This document shows positions 47,006 to 55,076 of a DNA stretch of 64,000 nucleotides, piece after piece; position 1 is the stretch's first letter, and every line of letters begins with the position of its first letter. This DNA comes from Chitinophagaceae bacterium LGM1 (lineage in GTDB: Bacteria > Bacteroidota > Bacteroidia > Chitinophagales > Chitinophagaceae): positions 806,001-870,000 of the forward strand of contig CP075895.1 of the NCBI GenBank assembly GCA_018604165.1, given 5' to 3'. Position numbers and translations under genes: made by a program. Below the pieces are notes generated by a model. The model saw only the letters and a list, made by a program, of their open reading frames with translations, made no database searches and had not been told where the DNA came from.

Positions 47006-47145
47006 AACTATCCATTTTCGGTTATTATGCGCTCAAGAATAGTATATTAAAATTACATCTTTCAGGACTTTTTACCCTAACTATTACTCTGTTTGCTCGT
47101 ATTAAATTCAGTCGGTAACTTTCCATTCAGCCTGAAATTTGAATT

Positions 47146-47513
47146 ATGAGTTTAACACAACAGAAATGCTATTTGTTAGGGTTGATATGTGGTAGGGGAC
47201 ACATATACATAAAAGACATGAAAGTAATAGTAGAGTTTGTAGATAAAAATTCAACTATATCAGGAATAGCACATTGCCCAAAATGTGGCTGGCTTGCAAC
47301 GGAAAAAAGACAGGTAACCCCGATAAAGAGCTTTTTTGCAAGAGTTGTGAAAGTATTGTTACTAAGTCTGTTAAAAAGATATATGAACAGAAAAACTCAA
47401 CAATTCAGTCAATCAGAATTGTAATTATACCATATTTAGAAAGTTACTATCAACTATGCTCATTCGAATTAGTTGGTAACGACCATATGACTAGAAATAG
47501 GTTATTGGAATAA
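47146..47513 (+). pseudogene. zinc-ribbon protein with LAGLIDADG-like opening, interrupted by a one-base shift
   Basis: Frame 1 from ATG 47146 gives SLTQQKCYLLGLICGRGHI, reminiscent of the first LAGLIDADG helix, then ISGIAHCPKCGWLATEK. At the six-A run 47303-47308 the frame breaks. The -1 frame continues with KTGNPDKELFCKSCESIV and on to RNRLLE at 47513. One added A gives a 122-residue protein with a complete CPKC...CKSC zinc ribbon, so the break is a recent slip, phase variation or a sequencing error. First ORF of the AT-rich restriction-modification island. Family not recognised. Confidence 0.55.
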
Positions 47514-47544
47514 CGACAATTTAGAAATTCAAAAACTATAACAA

Positions 47545-48042
47545 GTGAATAAAGTAGAATTTACAGCGCGATTAAGTCAATGGTTGTTAGAATTTATGAA
47601 TACAAACTATTCCAGCGACTATAATATAGAAGTATTATCACCAGCTTCTAACATATCAAAAATAGCTAACGAATGGCTAAAACGAATTGATGGTTATACA
47701 TCATTTGATTTTAGTGTTGATTTGTTAGGGCTCTTGGAAAATAAATACACCATGGCTGTAGAAGTAATATTACTTAATAGGTCTGTTTCGGCAATTAGTT
47801 TGAAAGAGATTGGAGTTATGAATTGTTATAGCAAACTTGTTAAGCCCAAACATGCTTTTATAGTATCATTAAAAGGGTTGCCAGAGGAAATCAATCTAAT
47901 ATTATTGAATAGTGAATTAGAGAAAAAACTATTAAAGATTTCGGATGGATTAAACATAAATGTTTTCAAGTGGAATGAAGAACACGATTGCGTTGATTTA
48001 ATGACAGTATTTCCAATTAATCTTAGGGGCATTTTTATATGA
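47545..48042 (+). CDS. island protein, possibly degenerate PD-(D/E)XK-like
   Basis: 165 residues, GTG start. Part SFDFSVDLLGLLENKYTMAVEVILLNRS could supply D59 and E73 of a PD-(D/E)XK core, but the usual ExK lysine is Ile, so activity is doubtful. The strand after it, KPKHAFIVSLKG, fits the fold. The stop overlaps the start of the next gene (ATGA), so it is translationally coupled to the nuclease-like ORF at 48039. Could be a specificity or partner subunit. AT-rich. No family recognised. Confidence 0.6.
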   Translation: MNKVEFTARLSQWLLEFMNTNYSSDYNIEVLSPASNISKIANEWLKRIDGYTSFDFSVDLLGLLENKYTMAVEVILLNRSVSAISLKEIGVMNCYSKLVKPKHAFIVSLKGLPEEINLILLNSELEKKLLKISDGLNINVFKWNEEHDCVDLMTVFPINLRGIFI

Positions 48043-48656
48043 GTTTCAAAGAAAGACTTGAATTAGCTCAACGAATGGATAAGGGTATTATTTCCTTATT
48101 TAAAAGAAATGGGTTCATTGTAGAAAAAACCGGCTATGAGCAATTTGTCTCTGATGCTACGAAAGCACGTTTTAGGTCTGTTCATAATAACCCAACAGTA
48201 ACCTTTCTTCGTTATTTACCTGATTGGTTTGTTTGGCAAAATGATCAATACTTTTTCGTTGAATTAAAAGTTATGGACTCCCCAATTAAACATGTTGGTA
48301 GGGTAAAGGAGATGCAAGTAAAAAGCGGCTACACTGATTTGAGTAGCGAAAATATTGGAGCAGTAGAAACTGCTGCAATTAACAACTATAATAGATTAAG
48401 TTCTCTTGGAATTCAAATACTCGTTGTTGTTTACTGTACATTTAACCCTCGACTATTATTTGCAGAATGGGAACAAAATCTTGTAAAATTTCACAATGAT
48501 AATGTTAGAATTGGTGAGGGAAATGCAAGTTTTACCCCATACACAAATATTCATGTAGATAGAATGAGGACATTGTATGACTTTTTTGCAGAAGAACTTA
48601 ACATTACAATCCCAGAAGAGACAAAAAATGGATTGATAGAATACTTAAAAAGCTAA
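48039..48656 (+). CDS. PD-(D/E)XK nuclease-like protein, probable restriction endonuclease subunit
   Basis: 205 residues. The core motif is visible: P61-D62 in RYLPDWFVWQ, then 12 residues to E75-L-K77 in YFFVELKVMD, the D-x(n)-ExK signature of restriction nucleases. The helical N-terminus (RLELAQRMDKGIISLFKRNGF) and the later strand IQILVVVYC complete a plausible nuclease fold. It overlaps the preceding ORF by 4 bases and precedes the next by 6, and lies opposite two methyltransferase genes. Restriction activity is inference from motif and context. Confidence 0.72.
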   Translation: MSFKERLELAQRMDKGIISLFKRNGFIVEKTGYEQFVSDATKARFRSVHNNPTVTFLRYLPDWFVWQNDQYFFVELKVMDSPIKHVGRVKEMQVKSGYTDLSSENIGAVETAAINNYNRLSSLGIQILVVVYCTFNPRLLFAEWEQNLVKFHNDNVRIGEGNASFTPYTNIHVDRMRTLYDFFAEELNITIPEETKNGLIEYLKS

Positions 48657-48662
48657 CTAAAC

Positions 48663-49220
48663 ATGGATGCTAATTACTGGAAAGACGGTTACAAGGATTC
48701 ATGGCCTATTAGTGCCAAGAAAGAGGAGTTTATTAAAAATTTAATTGAAATGGGAACAGGATATACCGTCCATCTTATAGGGATGGGGGCGGGAACTACA
48801 TCATACATTCCCGGAAATGCTGCCGATAATAAGTTTATTAAAGGAGATGCAGACCTGTACGTTGAATATGCAGACTCTTTTGTTGAAGTAACAGGGCCAA
48901 ACATAAAAATGCCAGCACAAGCAACTCTCTGGATACGACCTGACAAAATTGAAAATAGCATAAAAAAATTAAGTGAGGGAAAGGGCAAACTACACGTTGT
49001 TACCCATGTTCAAGATATAAAGGAAAGTGGAGAAAAGTCGGTTCGCGGAGTAATAATTGATAGCCATTTTGCAGAACGATATAGAAATGGAGAATTCAAA
49101 ATCGTTAAGCCCTTCATTAATGGGAGAACAGAGACTTATGCTGAAATCCAATATAATGATCCTGCTGTAATAAGCTTTGAGACTGTAATTGCCGAGCTAA
49201 AAAAAGCAGCGTCTACTTAA
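48663..49220 (+). CDS. island protein, possible second nuclease-like subunit
   Basis: 185 residues. GDADLYVEYADSFVEVTGPN has D64 followed 11 residues later by E75-V-T77, a PD-(D/E)XK-like layout in which the lysine is Thr. The repeated Gly patch IGMGAGTTSYIPGN precedes it. No family assigned. Its 3' end overlaps the convergent methyltransferase gene by 8 bases. Same tight spacing as the other plus-strand island ORFs, so likely one operon and perhaps one complex with the 48039 product. Confidence 0.55.
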   Translation: MDANYWKDGYKDSWPISAKKEEFIKNLIEMGTGYTVHLIGMGAGTTSYIPGNAADNKFIKGDADLYVEYADSFVEVTGPNIKMPAQATLWIRPDKIENSIKKLSEGKGKLHVVTHVQDIKESGEKSVRGVIIDSHFAERYRNGEFKIVKPFINGRTETYAEIQYNDPAVISFETVIAELKKAAST

Positions 49221-50049
49221 CTTTGCCATTTTTGACCTTTTTCTCGGTGTGTTCTCTCTTCCAAAATATGCAAAGAAACTCATGAACTTTATTTACCCTA
49301 AAAACCCATGGATAACCAAGAGTTTTCATGTTGTTATACTCATGTTGCCTGTCCCAGATAATAATATCCTCTAATTCAAATCCAATTTCAGTCATCATTC
49401 TTGAAATGTCAATGTGTAATGGGTAAAACTTGTCTTTTTTTCGTAGGTCCATTACATTAATTACACAACGCTTATTGGTTTTGAGTACTCTATACACTTC
49501 ACTATAAACCTCTTTAAGATTATCTATAAATTCATTATAATCTGAAATATTGCCTATATCAGTTTTTGAGTCTGAATAATTCCTTACTTCTTTGTTATCA
49601 ACAGTTCTTTTTTGATTGAGTATATCCCAATACGGGGGAGAACTCACAGACAAGTCAACACTTTCTGATGGTAGTTTTTTCAGTGTTTTTCTGTTGTCGC
49701 CAACTAAAATCTTTTGCTTATAACCTTTACTAACATTTAATTCTTTCAGTTGATTTTTTAAACGACCTTCTGCTATGGATACGTATTCTTCATTTAATTC
49801 GCATCCAATACCTGCTCTCTTTGTATTATTACAAGCTATTAGTGATGTGCCTATGCCCAAAAATGGGTCAAGCATTGTTTCGCCATCTTCTTTCGTATAA
49901 ATATTAATAAGTCGCTCAACCAATTGAGCAGGAAATAAAGCAGGATGTTTTAAGCTATTCTCCTGTTTAGATTTTCTAATGTCTCTCCAAATTGAAAAAG
50001 AATAGTTTAACCATTCCTTTCCTGTTAAGTTATTCATTTTCTGAGCCAT
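49213..50049 (-). CDS. site-specific DNA methyltransferase, SPPY type (N4-cytosine or N6-adenine)
   Basis: 278 residues. Motif X HPALFPAQLVERLI, motif I DPFLGIGTS (61-69), motif II region GIGCELNEEYV and catalytic motif IV SPPYW (137-141) appear in that order. SPPY is common in m4C enzymes but occurs in m6A enzymes, so the modified base is open. It transfers methyl from S-adenosylmethionine to an exocyclic amino group and would protect against the convergent nuclease genes. Its start overlaps the 3' end of the other methyltransferase by 20 bases. Confidence 0.88.
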   Translation of the reverse strand: MAQKMNNLTGKEWLNYSFSIWRDIRKSKQENSLKHPALFPAQLVERLINIYTKEDGETMLDPFLGIGTSLIACNNTKRAGIGCELNEEYVSIAEGRLKNQLKELNVSKGYKQKILVGDNRKTLKKLPSESVDLSVSSPPYWDILNQKRTVDNKEVRNYSDSKTDIGNISDYNEFIDNLKEVYSEVYRVLKTNKRCVINVMDLRKKDKFYPLHIDISRMMTEIGFELEDIIIWDRQHEYNNMKTLGYPWVFRVNKVHEFLCIFWKREHTEKKVKNGKVK

Positions 50050-51631
50050 AATAATTCTTACTACTTAATGTTTCTTTTAAACAATTCTCTATGATTTTAA
50101 TTTCTTCATTATTTAATCCATAAACCTCATATACTACCTTATTTAAGTCGATAAATAAATTCTGATAATCTATTCCCCTGTCTCCATTAAGTTTTAATAT
50201 AGCATCAACAATTTTTGAAACTTTCTTAATTATTTCTGCGTTCGGTAATACAATTGGTAGTTGACCAATGTATTGCCTGTCAGTATGCATCGTAAAATTT
50301 GAGCTCAAAAAAATAATATGAAGTAAGAAAAAATTTGAAAAGTTAGAATTGATAATCCCCAATAGAAACTTCAAATCGACTTTTGTTGATATGATATTTG
50401 TTACTGTATCAATATTTAACTCATCAGCATCACTGATAGTTGCAGTTATACCACCTTCCTTTGAACATAGATTTTGAAGAATAATTTTCTCATTTCTTAG
50501 CCGATGTATTTTATTGTTGTCTTTTATTTTTCTTAAATCAAGATACAGAGGATACTTAATTTTAAATTTACCAATTGAGTCCCCTCTATAGGTTGTTATA
50601 AAACCTTTTTGAGGCTCCTTACTAATCGCCTTATCTTTTGAACTAACATTTATTCCTCTGAATATATTGCCATCACATATCGAGTCAAGAGTTGTTTTAA
50701 TGTTTAAAAACTTGTTAGCTAGTTTAATTATTGATTTCTCACGATAAACGGGATAAATATCACTACCGATAAGCGTTTGTTGTTTTATCTGATAAGTAGT
50801 TTTATTTTCTAAAGGTTGGTTATTTTTATGTATGCCTATTGAAATATTATTTTGATAATTTGATGGCTTAGATTTTTGAATTATCAAAATAACTTGATCA
50901 CCTCTAACATCCTTGAAATAGTGTCCTAAATCGAATATTTCTTTAATTGTAAAATTAGCTGCGAGATACGTTCTCAAATTCAAAAATGAGTCGACTCTCA
51001 AAATTCCTTTTGGTAATACGAAACCAAGATATCCCCCCCCTTTTAAGTATTGTAATCCCTTGACAATAATCAATGATGCAGAATTTACAATTCCATTTAA
51101 TATTGGTTTAAATGTTTCGTAACTGGGGTTATAATCTTTCTTTGCTAATAAATGTTGGTATGGGGGGTTGCCGATTACTATGTCAAATCCACCCTCTGAA
51201 TATATTTCTGGAAATAATTCCCATAGTTCTGAATTAATTGTATTAGCGCAGATAAAATTGCGTTCATTAACGTAATCTGAATTTGATGAGATATTTTCTA
51301 CACATAGTTTTAGGGCATTTGGATCTATATCTATCCCATAAATATTCTTGCAGTTATTATTATTAAATGACAAGGCTGAAATTAAAAAGGCACCAGCACC
51401 GGATGTAGGGTCAAGTATTTTTGAATTTTCGTTTATTGGAATTTTATTGAAAATATATTTTACTAACTCTTGGTGTGTATAAAACTGACCAAGTTTTTTT
51501 CTTTCATGATGCTTTACATTTTTCTCGAAAAAATTACTAAAAGGATCTTTTATCCCATTAATATGAATGGAATACGATATATCCTCTTGAATGGTTTGAG
51601 GAAATTTAACATCTATTGCTTTTTTCGACAT
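50030..51631 (-). CDS. N6-adenine DNA methyltransferase with C-terminal recognition region
   Basis: 533 residues. Motif X GQFYT (49-53), motif I LDPTSGAGAF (73-82), motif II YGIDIDPNAL and catalytic NPPY (155-158) mark a gamma-class m6A enzyme. The C-terminal half (about 290-533, with IINSNFSNFFLLHI and YIGQLPIVLP) resembles the TaqI/Eco57I-like target-recognition region. No N-terminal nuclease domain is present, so it is not a fused type IIG enzyme. First gene of a leftward pair with the SPPY enzyme. Two unlike methyltransferases suggest an asymmetric target site. Confidence 0.9.
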   Translation of the reverse strand: MSKKAIDVKFPQTIQEDISYSIHINGIKDPFSNFFEKNVKHHERKKLGQFYTHQELVKYIFNKIPINENSKILDPTSGAGAFLISALSFNNNNCKNIYGIDIDPNALKLCVENISSNSDYVNERNFICANTINSELWELFPEIYSEGGFDIVIGNPPYQHLLAKKDYNPSYETFKPILNGIVNSASLIIVKGLQYLKGGGYLGFVLPKGILRVDSFLNLRTYLAANFTIKEIFDLGHYFKDVRGDQVILIIQKSKPSNYQNNISIGIHKNNQPLENKTTYQIKQQTLIGSDIYPVYREKSIIKLANKFLNIKTTLDSICDGNIFRGINVSSKDKAISKEPQKGFITTYRGDSIGKFKIKYPLYLDLRKIKDNNKIHRLRNEKIILQNLCSKEGGITATISDADELNIDTVTNIISTKVDLKFLLGIINSNFSNFFLLHIIFLSSNFTMHTDRQYIGQLPIVLPNAEIIKKVSKIVDAILKLNGDRGIDYQNLFIDLNKVVYEVYGLNNEEIKIIENCLKETLSSKNYYGSENE

Positions 51632-52036
51632 GCTAGTGAAATCAAAACTAACTATAATAATTTATAACGTTTCAATCGAAATTTTTGGTTGGTATATTCA
51701 CTGGACTATAGAGTTGTAATAAATTATTAAGGTATATTGAATAGTAAAAAATACACTCGTCTTGAAGTTTGTTTCCACATAGAAACTGTGTCAATATTTT
51801 AGCTTTGTAACCTGCTAATATTTTTTGCTTTCTCTATCTCTTTTTTCTCTACAGCAATTTTACCATGGTTTGATACCACTTTTGTGGACGGGTACTATAA
51901 AAGCTAGCCTGTATTTCTTCTATTTGAGGGAACCAATTAGTTAGCCTGACATTTGGCCTACCATAAGTTTTAGCTCACAAATTTTATACGCTTTGGAAGT
52001 AGAGTTTTCTCTCCTCATAATCAGTTGTAACGGTAA
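51632..52036. other. 405-base AT-rich spacer with an unidentified gene fragment
   Basis: No intact gene. On the minus strand 51974-51849 a 41-codon open stretch reads RPNVRLTNWFPQIEEIQASF then RPQKWYQTMVKLL and a stop, bounded upstream by a stop. It looks like the end of a lost gene, family unknown. The stretch next to 51632 should also hold the methyltransferase promoter; no exact TAnnTTTG was identified there. Confidence 0.35.
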
Positions 52037-52303
52037 GGTTATTGGTCAGGTGAAATTTATAAAGCAACAAGAACCAATAAAGTTGATATTAATACGCACA
52101 AACAATACAAACTTGTTAGTGCTCACACTGCAAGAAGGTCATTTTGCACGAACATGTATTTAAGAGATATACCTATCCCGACTATCATGGCATTATCAGG
52201 TCAGATGACACAAGAAAACTTCCTAAAATATATCAAAGCAGATAATCAGAAACACGCTGAAATTTTAAAAAGGAAATACGAAGAAGGGAATAAAAAAGAT
52301 TAA
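52037..52303 (+). pseudogene. C-terminal relic of a tyrosine recombinase (integrase)
   Basis: 88 residues open from a stop codon at 52034-52036 to the TAA at 52301-52303, with no start. It has the catalytic HxxR in SAHTARRSFCTNMYL, the box IMALSGQMTQENFLKYI with the nucleophile Tyr, and a typical basic tail. The usual SGH has become SGQ, so one catalytic His is also lost. The N-terminal and middle parts are gone. Position between the restriction-modification genes and tRNA-Val fits a former mobile island. Confidence 0.75.
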
Positions 52304-52330
52304 TCAATTATTGTCCTGTTCTAAAAAATT

Positions 52331-52363
52331 TAAACGTCAATAGGTAACTCCTATTGACGTTTA
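52331..52363. terminator. bidirectional terminator
   Basis: 14-base perfect arms TAAACGTCAATAGG / CCTATTGACGTTTA, 5-base loop, followed by a T run. It lies between the integrase relic and the convergent small Pro-rich gene. Confidence 0.75.
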
Positions 52364-52368
52364 AATTT

Positions 52369-52494
52369 TTAATATCTTCCCTTCGGTTTCGGAGAACTTG
52401 GTTTTGGAGTAGATGGAGGGTTATTCCCTCTACCGCCGCCTGATGGTTTTCCAGTAGTGCTTGGAGCATTAGATGGTTTTGAACCTTTTGCCAT
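52369..52494 (-). CDS. small Pro/Ser/Gly-rich basic protein
   Basis: 41 residues from ATG 52494, MAKGSKPSNAPSTTGKPSG and then a GGGRGNNPPS / PKPSSPKPKGRY tail. Low complexity, strongly basic, probably disordered. Similar short proteins occur in Bacteroidota without known role (from memory). The longer frame to 52560 adds an ordinary-looking 22-residue extension and is less likely. Followed by a terminator, which supports real expression. Confidence 0.5.
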   Translation of the reverse strand: MAKGSKPSNAPSTTGKPSGGGRGNNPPSTPKPSSPKPKGRY

Positions 52495-52574
52495 AGTGTA
52501 AATTTTATATACTGAATTTACTGAAATATGAGCAATCTGCCACTTATTCTGCCACCTCAAAAGCTACTAAAACA

Positions 52575-52600
52575 AAAAAGTCGCTCTGGGAGCGACTTTT
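52575..52600 (-). terminator. terminator after tRNA-Val
   Basis: Stem AAAAGTCGCTC / GAGCGACTTTT with a 3-base loop, 13 bases past the tRNA 3' end, with a poly-A on the left giving a U-tract for the minus strand. Confidence 0.8.
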
Positions 52601-52613
52601 AAACTTTATTCTG

Positions 52614-52688
52614 TGGAAGCACACGGGATCGAACCGCGGACCCTCTGCTTGTAAGGCAGATGCTCTGAACCAGCTGAGCTATGCTTCC
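52614..52688 (-). tRNA. tRNA-Val (anticodon TAC)
   Basis: 75 bases on the minus strand. Acceptor GGAAGCA / TGCTTCC, discriminator A, D-arm GCTCAGCTGGTTCAGAGC, anticodon loop CTTACAA, T-loop TTCGATC. Adjacent to the integrase relic, so a candidate attachment site of the island, though I found no second copy of its 3' end in the window. Confidence 0.95.
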
Positions 52689-52844
52689 TTATCTTGTTCC
52701 CCTATTCGGAAACGGAGTGCAAATATAGCAGAGCTTTCCTTTTTCTCCAAAGGCTTTTTCAAAAAAAAATCATTCATATATGTTGTGCAGCCTGTGTAAT
52801 AGGCTTTGCTTTAGTATTTTCGCAGCCTGATAAACAGATACGAT

Positions 52845-53663
52845 ATGCAAACACAATGGCAGACAATGATTGAGGCGGCTTACCAAAACCGCGAATTGTT
52901 GAAAGAAGAAACATATAAAGATGCCGTTCGCGCTGTGATAGAAGAGGTAGATAAAGGTCGCTTGCGTGTTGCATCTCCTACAGAGAGTGGTTGGCAAGTA
53001 AACCAATGGGTGAAGCAGGCGATACTCTTATACTTCGGCATACAGCCCATGCAAACATGGAATGTAGAACCATTTGAGTTTTATGATAAAATGCTGCTGA
53101 AGAAAGATTATGCATCGCTGGGTGTACGGGCTGTGCCACATGCAGTGGCGCGCTATGGCGCGTATGTAGCCAGGAATGTGGTGTTGATGCCATCGTATGT
53201 AAACATCGGCGCGTTTGTAGATGAGGGTACAATGGTAGATACATGGGCTACTGTAGGCTCTTGTGCACAGATAGGTAAGGGTGTTCACCTGAGTGGTGGT
53301 GTAGGTATTGGTGGTGTATTAGAGCCGTTACAGGCATCGCCAGTGGTTATCGAAGACGGCTGCTTTATTGGTTCGCGCTGTATAGTGGTAGAGGGTGTTA
53401 TAGTTGAGAAAGAAGCGGTGCTGGGTGCTAATGTAGTTTTAACGCAATCAACCAAAATAATAGACGTTAGCGGCAGCGAACCTATAGAATACAAAGGCCG
53501 TGTACCTGCACGTAGCGTGGTGATACCCGGCAGCTATACTAAAAAGTTCCCTGCAGGCGAATATCAGGTAAGCTGTGCGTTAATAATCGGGCAACGCAAA
53601 GCATCAACAGATCTGAAAACGAGCCTGAACGATGCATTGCGCGAGTTTAACGTTTCCGTGTAA
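52845..53663 (+). CDS. dapD: 2,3,4,5-tetrahydropyridine-2,6-dicarboxylate N-succinyltransferase
   Basis: 272 residues. N-terminal helical domain (about 1-100), then a left-handed beta-helix of hexapeptide repeats: YVNIGAFVDEGTMVDTWATVGSCAQIGKGVHLSGGVGIGGVLEP, VIEDGCFIGSRCIVVEGVIVEKEAVLGANVVL. It succinylates tetrahydrodipicolinate in the lysine/meso-diaminopimelate pathway. First gene of a possible two-gene unit with the MscS gene 23 bases downstream. Confidence 0.97.
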   Translation: MQTQWQTMIEAAYQNRELLKEETYKDAVRAVIEEVDKGRLRVASPTESGWQVNQWVKQAILLYFGIQPMQTWNVEPFEFYDKMLLKKDYASLGVRAVPHAVARYGAYVARNVVLMPSYVNIGAFVDEGTMVDTWATVGSCAQIGKGVHLSGGVGIGGVLEPLQASPVVIEDGCFIGSRCIVVEGVIVEKEAVLGANVVLTQSTKIIDVSGSEPIEYKGRVPARSVVIPGSYTKKFPAGEYQVSCALIIGQRKASTDLKTSLNDALREFNVSV

Positions 53664-53686
53664 TATAAATAGCGAAATTAGCCACC

Positions 53687-54868
53687 ATGTACCTGATGCT
53701 ACTTGCCATCAACTGGCAGAATATAGAATCGAAAATAGGGGGTGAGAAAATATCTGACCTGCTATGGTGTGCAGGTATTATTCTGGCTACTCTGTTAGTA
53801 AAAAAGCCACTCGCAAGGTTTATAGCTAAGCTCATATCGTCTGTTACCAACAGATTTACTGACAAGAAGCACGGGGCTGTTTTTTGCAGGCTGATACAAA
53901 ACCCATTGGAAGCATTGCTGCAAACCGTGTTGTTTTATATAGCCATCAGCCAGTTGCATGTGTTGCTAAACAGCCTGTTGCTGCACCGCATGAAAGGCAA
54001 GAGCGAGGCATTGTCTATACACTTCGGTGATATTGTTGACCATGTATTCCTTTTATTAGTTATTCTGTTTGCTACACTCACACTATCGCGCATACTCGAT
54101 TTTATATACCATGTGCAGATGGACGAAGCACATGAAATAGAAAATAAAGAGCGGCAGCAACTATTGCCTATACTAAAAGATGTACTGAAAGTAGTATTGT
54201 GGACGATTGGCGCATTTTGGGTATTAGGTACCGTGTTTCATGTCAACATCCCTGCACTCATTACAGGCTTGGGTATTGGTGGTGTGGCTATTGCACTTGC
54301 GGCTAAAGAAAGTATTGAAAATCTGTTTGGTGCATTTACGATACTTACCGACAAGCCATTCAAGGTTGGGGATATCATAAAGCTGGGTAATGCAGAAGGC
54401 ACGGTAGAGCGTATTGGTTTCCGTAGTACACGGTTGCGCACTACAGATGGTTCTGCTATTATTATACCTAACAAAAAGTTGGTGTACGAAAACCTTGAAA
54501 ACCTGTCGAACAGGTATAGCCGTAGGGTGAAGCTGGTGATAAATGTTAAGTATGGCGTGGGGCACGATACCTTGCAGCAAATAGTAAAAGACATCAGGGC
54601 ATCGCTACAACATACATTATATGTTACAGCACCGTTAGAGATATTAATTGATGGTTTTTCTGAAAATGTATTTCAGTTAGTAATATCATACGGGTTGCCT
54701 GCACCATTACCTGATGGTGCAGAGTTACAAGACATCAAGCATCAGGTGAATATGAATATATATGCTGTTTTGGTAAAGCATAAAGCCTATCCCATAGGCG
54801 AAACGGATAATATTACCATTAACAATGTGCTGGATGAAGAAACCGAAGACAAACCTGCCGAAGAATAG
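53687..54868 (+). CDS. small-conductance mechanosensitive channel (MscS family)
   Basis: 393 residues. About four membrane helices (about 25-45, 75-95, 120-145, 170-200). The pore helix GLGIGGVAIALAAKESIENLFGAFTILTDKPFKVGD is the MscS signature, followed by the beta domain (GTVERIGFRSTRLRTTDGSAIIIPNKK) and the alpha/beta C-terminal domain. It opens on membrane tension to release solutes at osmotic downshock. The acidic tail EETEDKPAEE is likely flexible. Possibly co-transcribed with dapD. Confidence 0.93.
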   Translation: MYLMLLAINWQNIESKIGGEKISDLLWCAGIILATLLVKKPLARFIAKLISSVTNRFTDKKHGAVFCRLIQNPLEALLQTVLFYIAISQLHVLLNSLLLHRMKGKSEALSIHFGDIVDHVFLLLVILFATLTLSRILDFIYHVQMDEAHEIENKERQQLLPILKDVLKVVLWTIGAFWVLGTVFHVNIPALITGLGIGGVAIALAAKESIENLFGAFTILTDKPFKVGDIIKLGNAEGTVERIGFRSTRLRTTDGSAIIIPNKKLVYENLENLSNRYSRRVKLVINVKYGVGHDTLQQIVKDIRASLQHTLYVTAPLEILIDGFSENVFQLVISYGLPAPLPDGAELQDIKHQVNMNIYAVLVKHKAYPIGETDNITINNVLDEETEDKPAEE

Positions 54869-54937
54869 TTAAAGTATTGATTGCCATTACTTTGTATCTA
54901 TTATCAAACAGTTACTCTTTCCAATTTTGAGCTATAT

Positions 54938-55021
54938 GTTAACTGCTCGTTAACCGCTTGTCAATACGGGGTTAACAAGGCTTGTTTATTTGGTCATCGG
55001 GCGCTGATGATAGCACCTTTG
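54938..55021 (+). promoter_or_regulatory. four tandem 11-bp repeats plus promoter (copy A)
   Basis: Units GTTAACTGCTC, GTTAACCGCTT, GTCAATACGGG, GTTAACAAGGC run head to tail from 54938. Then TTTG at 54989-54992, 21 bases, and CACCTTTG at 55014-55021. Nearly the same arrangement, with identical spacings, precedes the gene at 58741. Predicted start near 55026, leader about 50 bases. Regulator unknown; direct 11-bp repeats are typical of OmpR/PhoB-family targets. Confidence 0.7.
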
Positions 55022-55076
55022 TGTCATCAAAAGCAAATAACTAAATCAAACAACTAACAAACAAAAACGAATTAAA

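Noticed and set aside
47303-47310. Programmed -1 frameshift at A AAA AAG in the zinc-ribbon ORF
   Set aside because: The zero-frame codons are GAA AAA AGA, so the heptamer is out of phase with the usual X XXY YYZ slip, and no downstream stimulatory stem is apparent. A simple indel explains it better.
52614-52688. attL/attR direct repeats of the tRNA-Val 3' end bounding the island
   Set aside because: I looked for the GGAAGCACAC-type end near 47.0-47.15 kb and found no second copy; the boundary on that side remains undefined.
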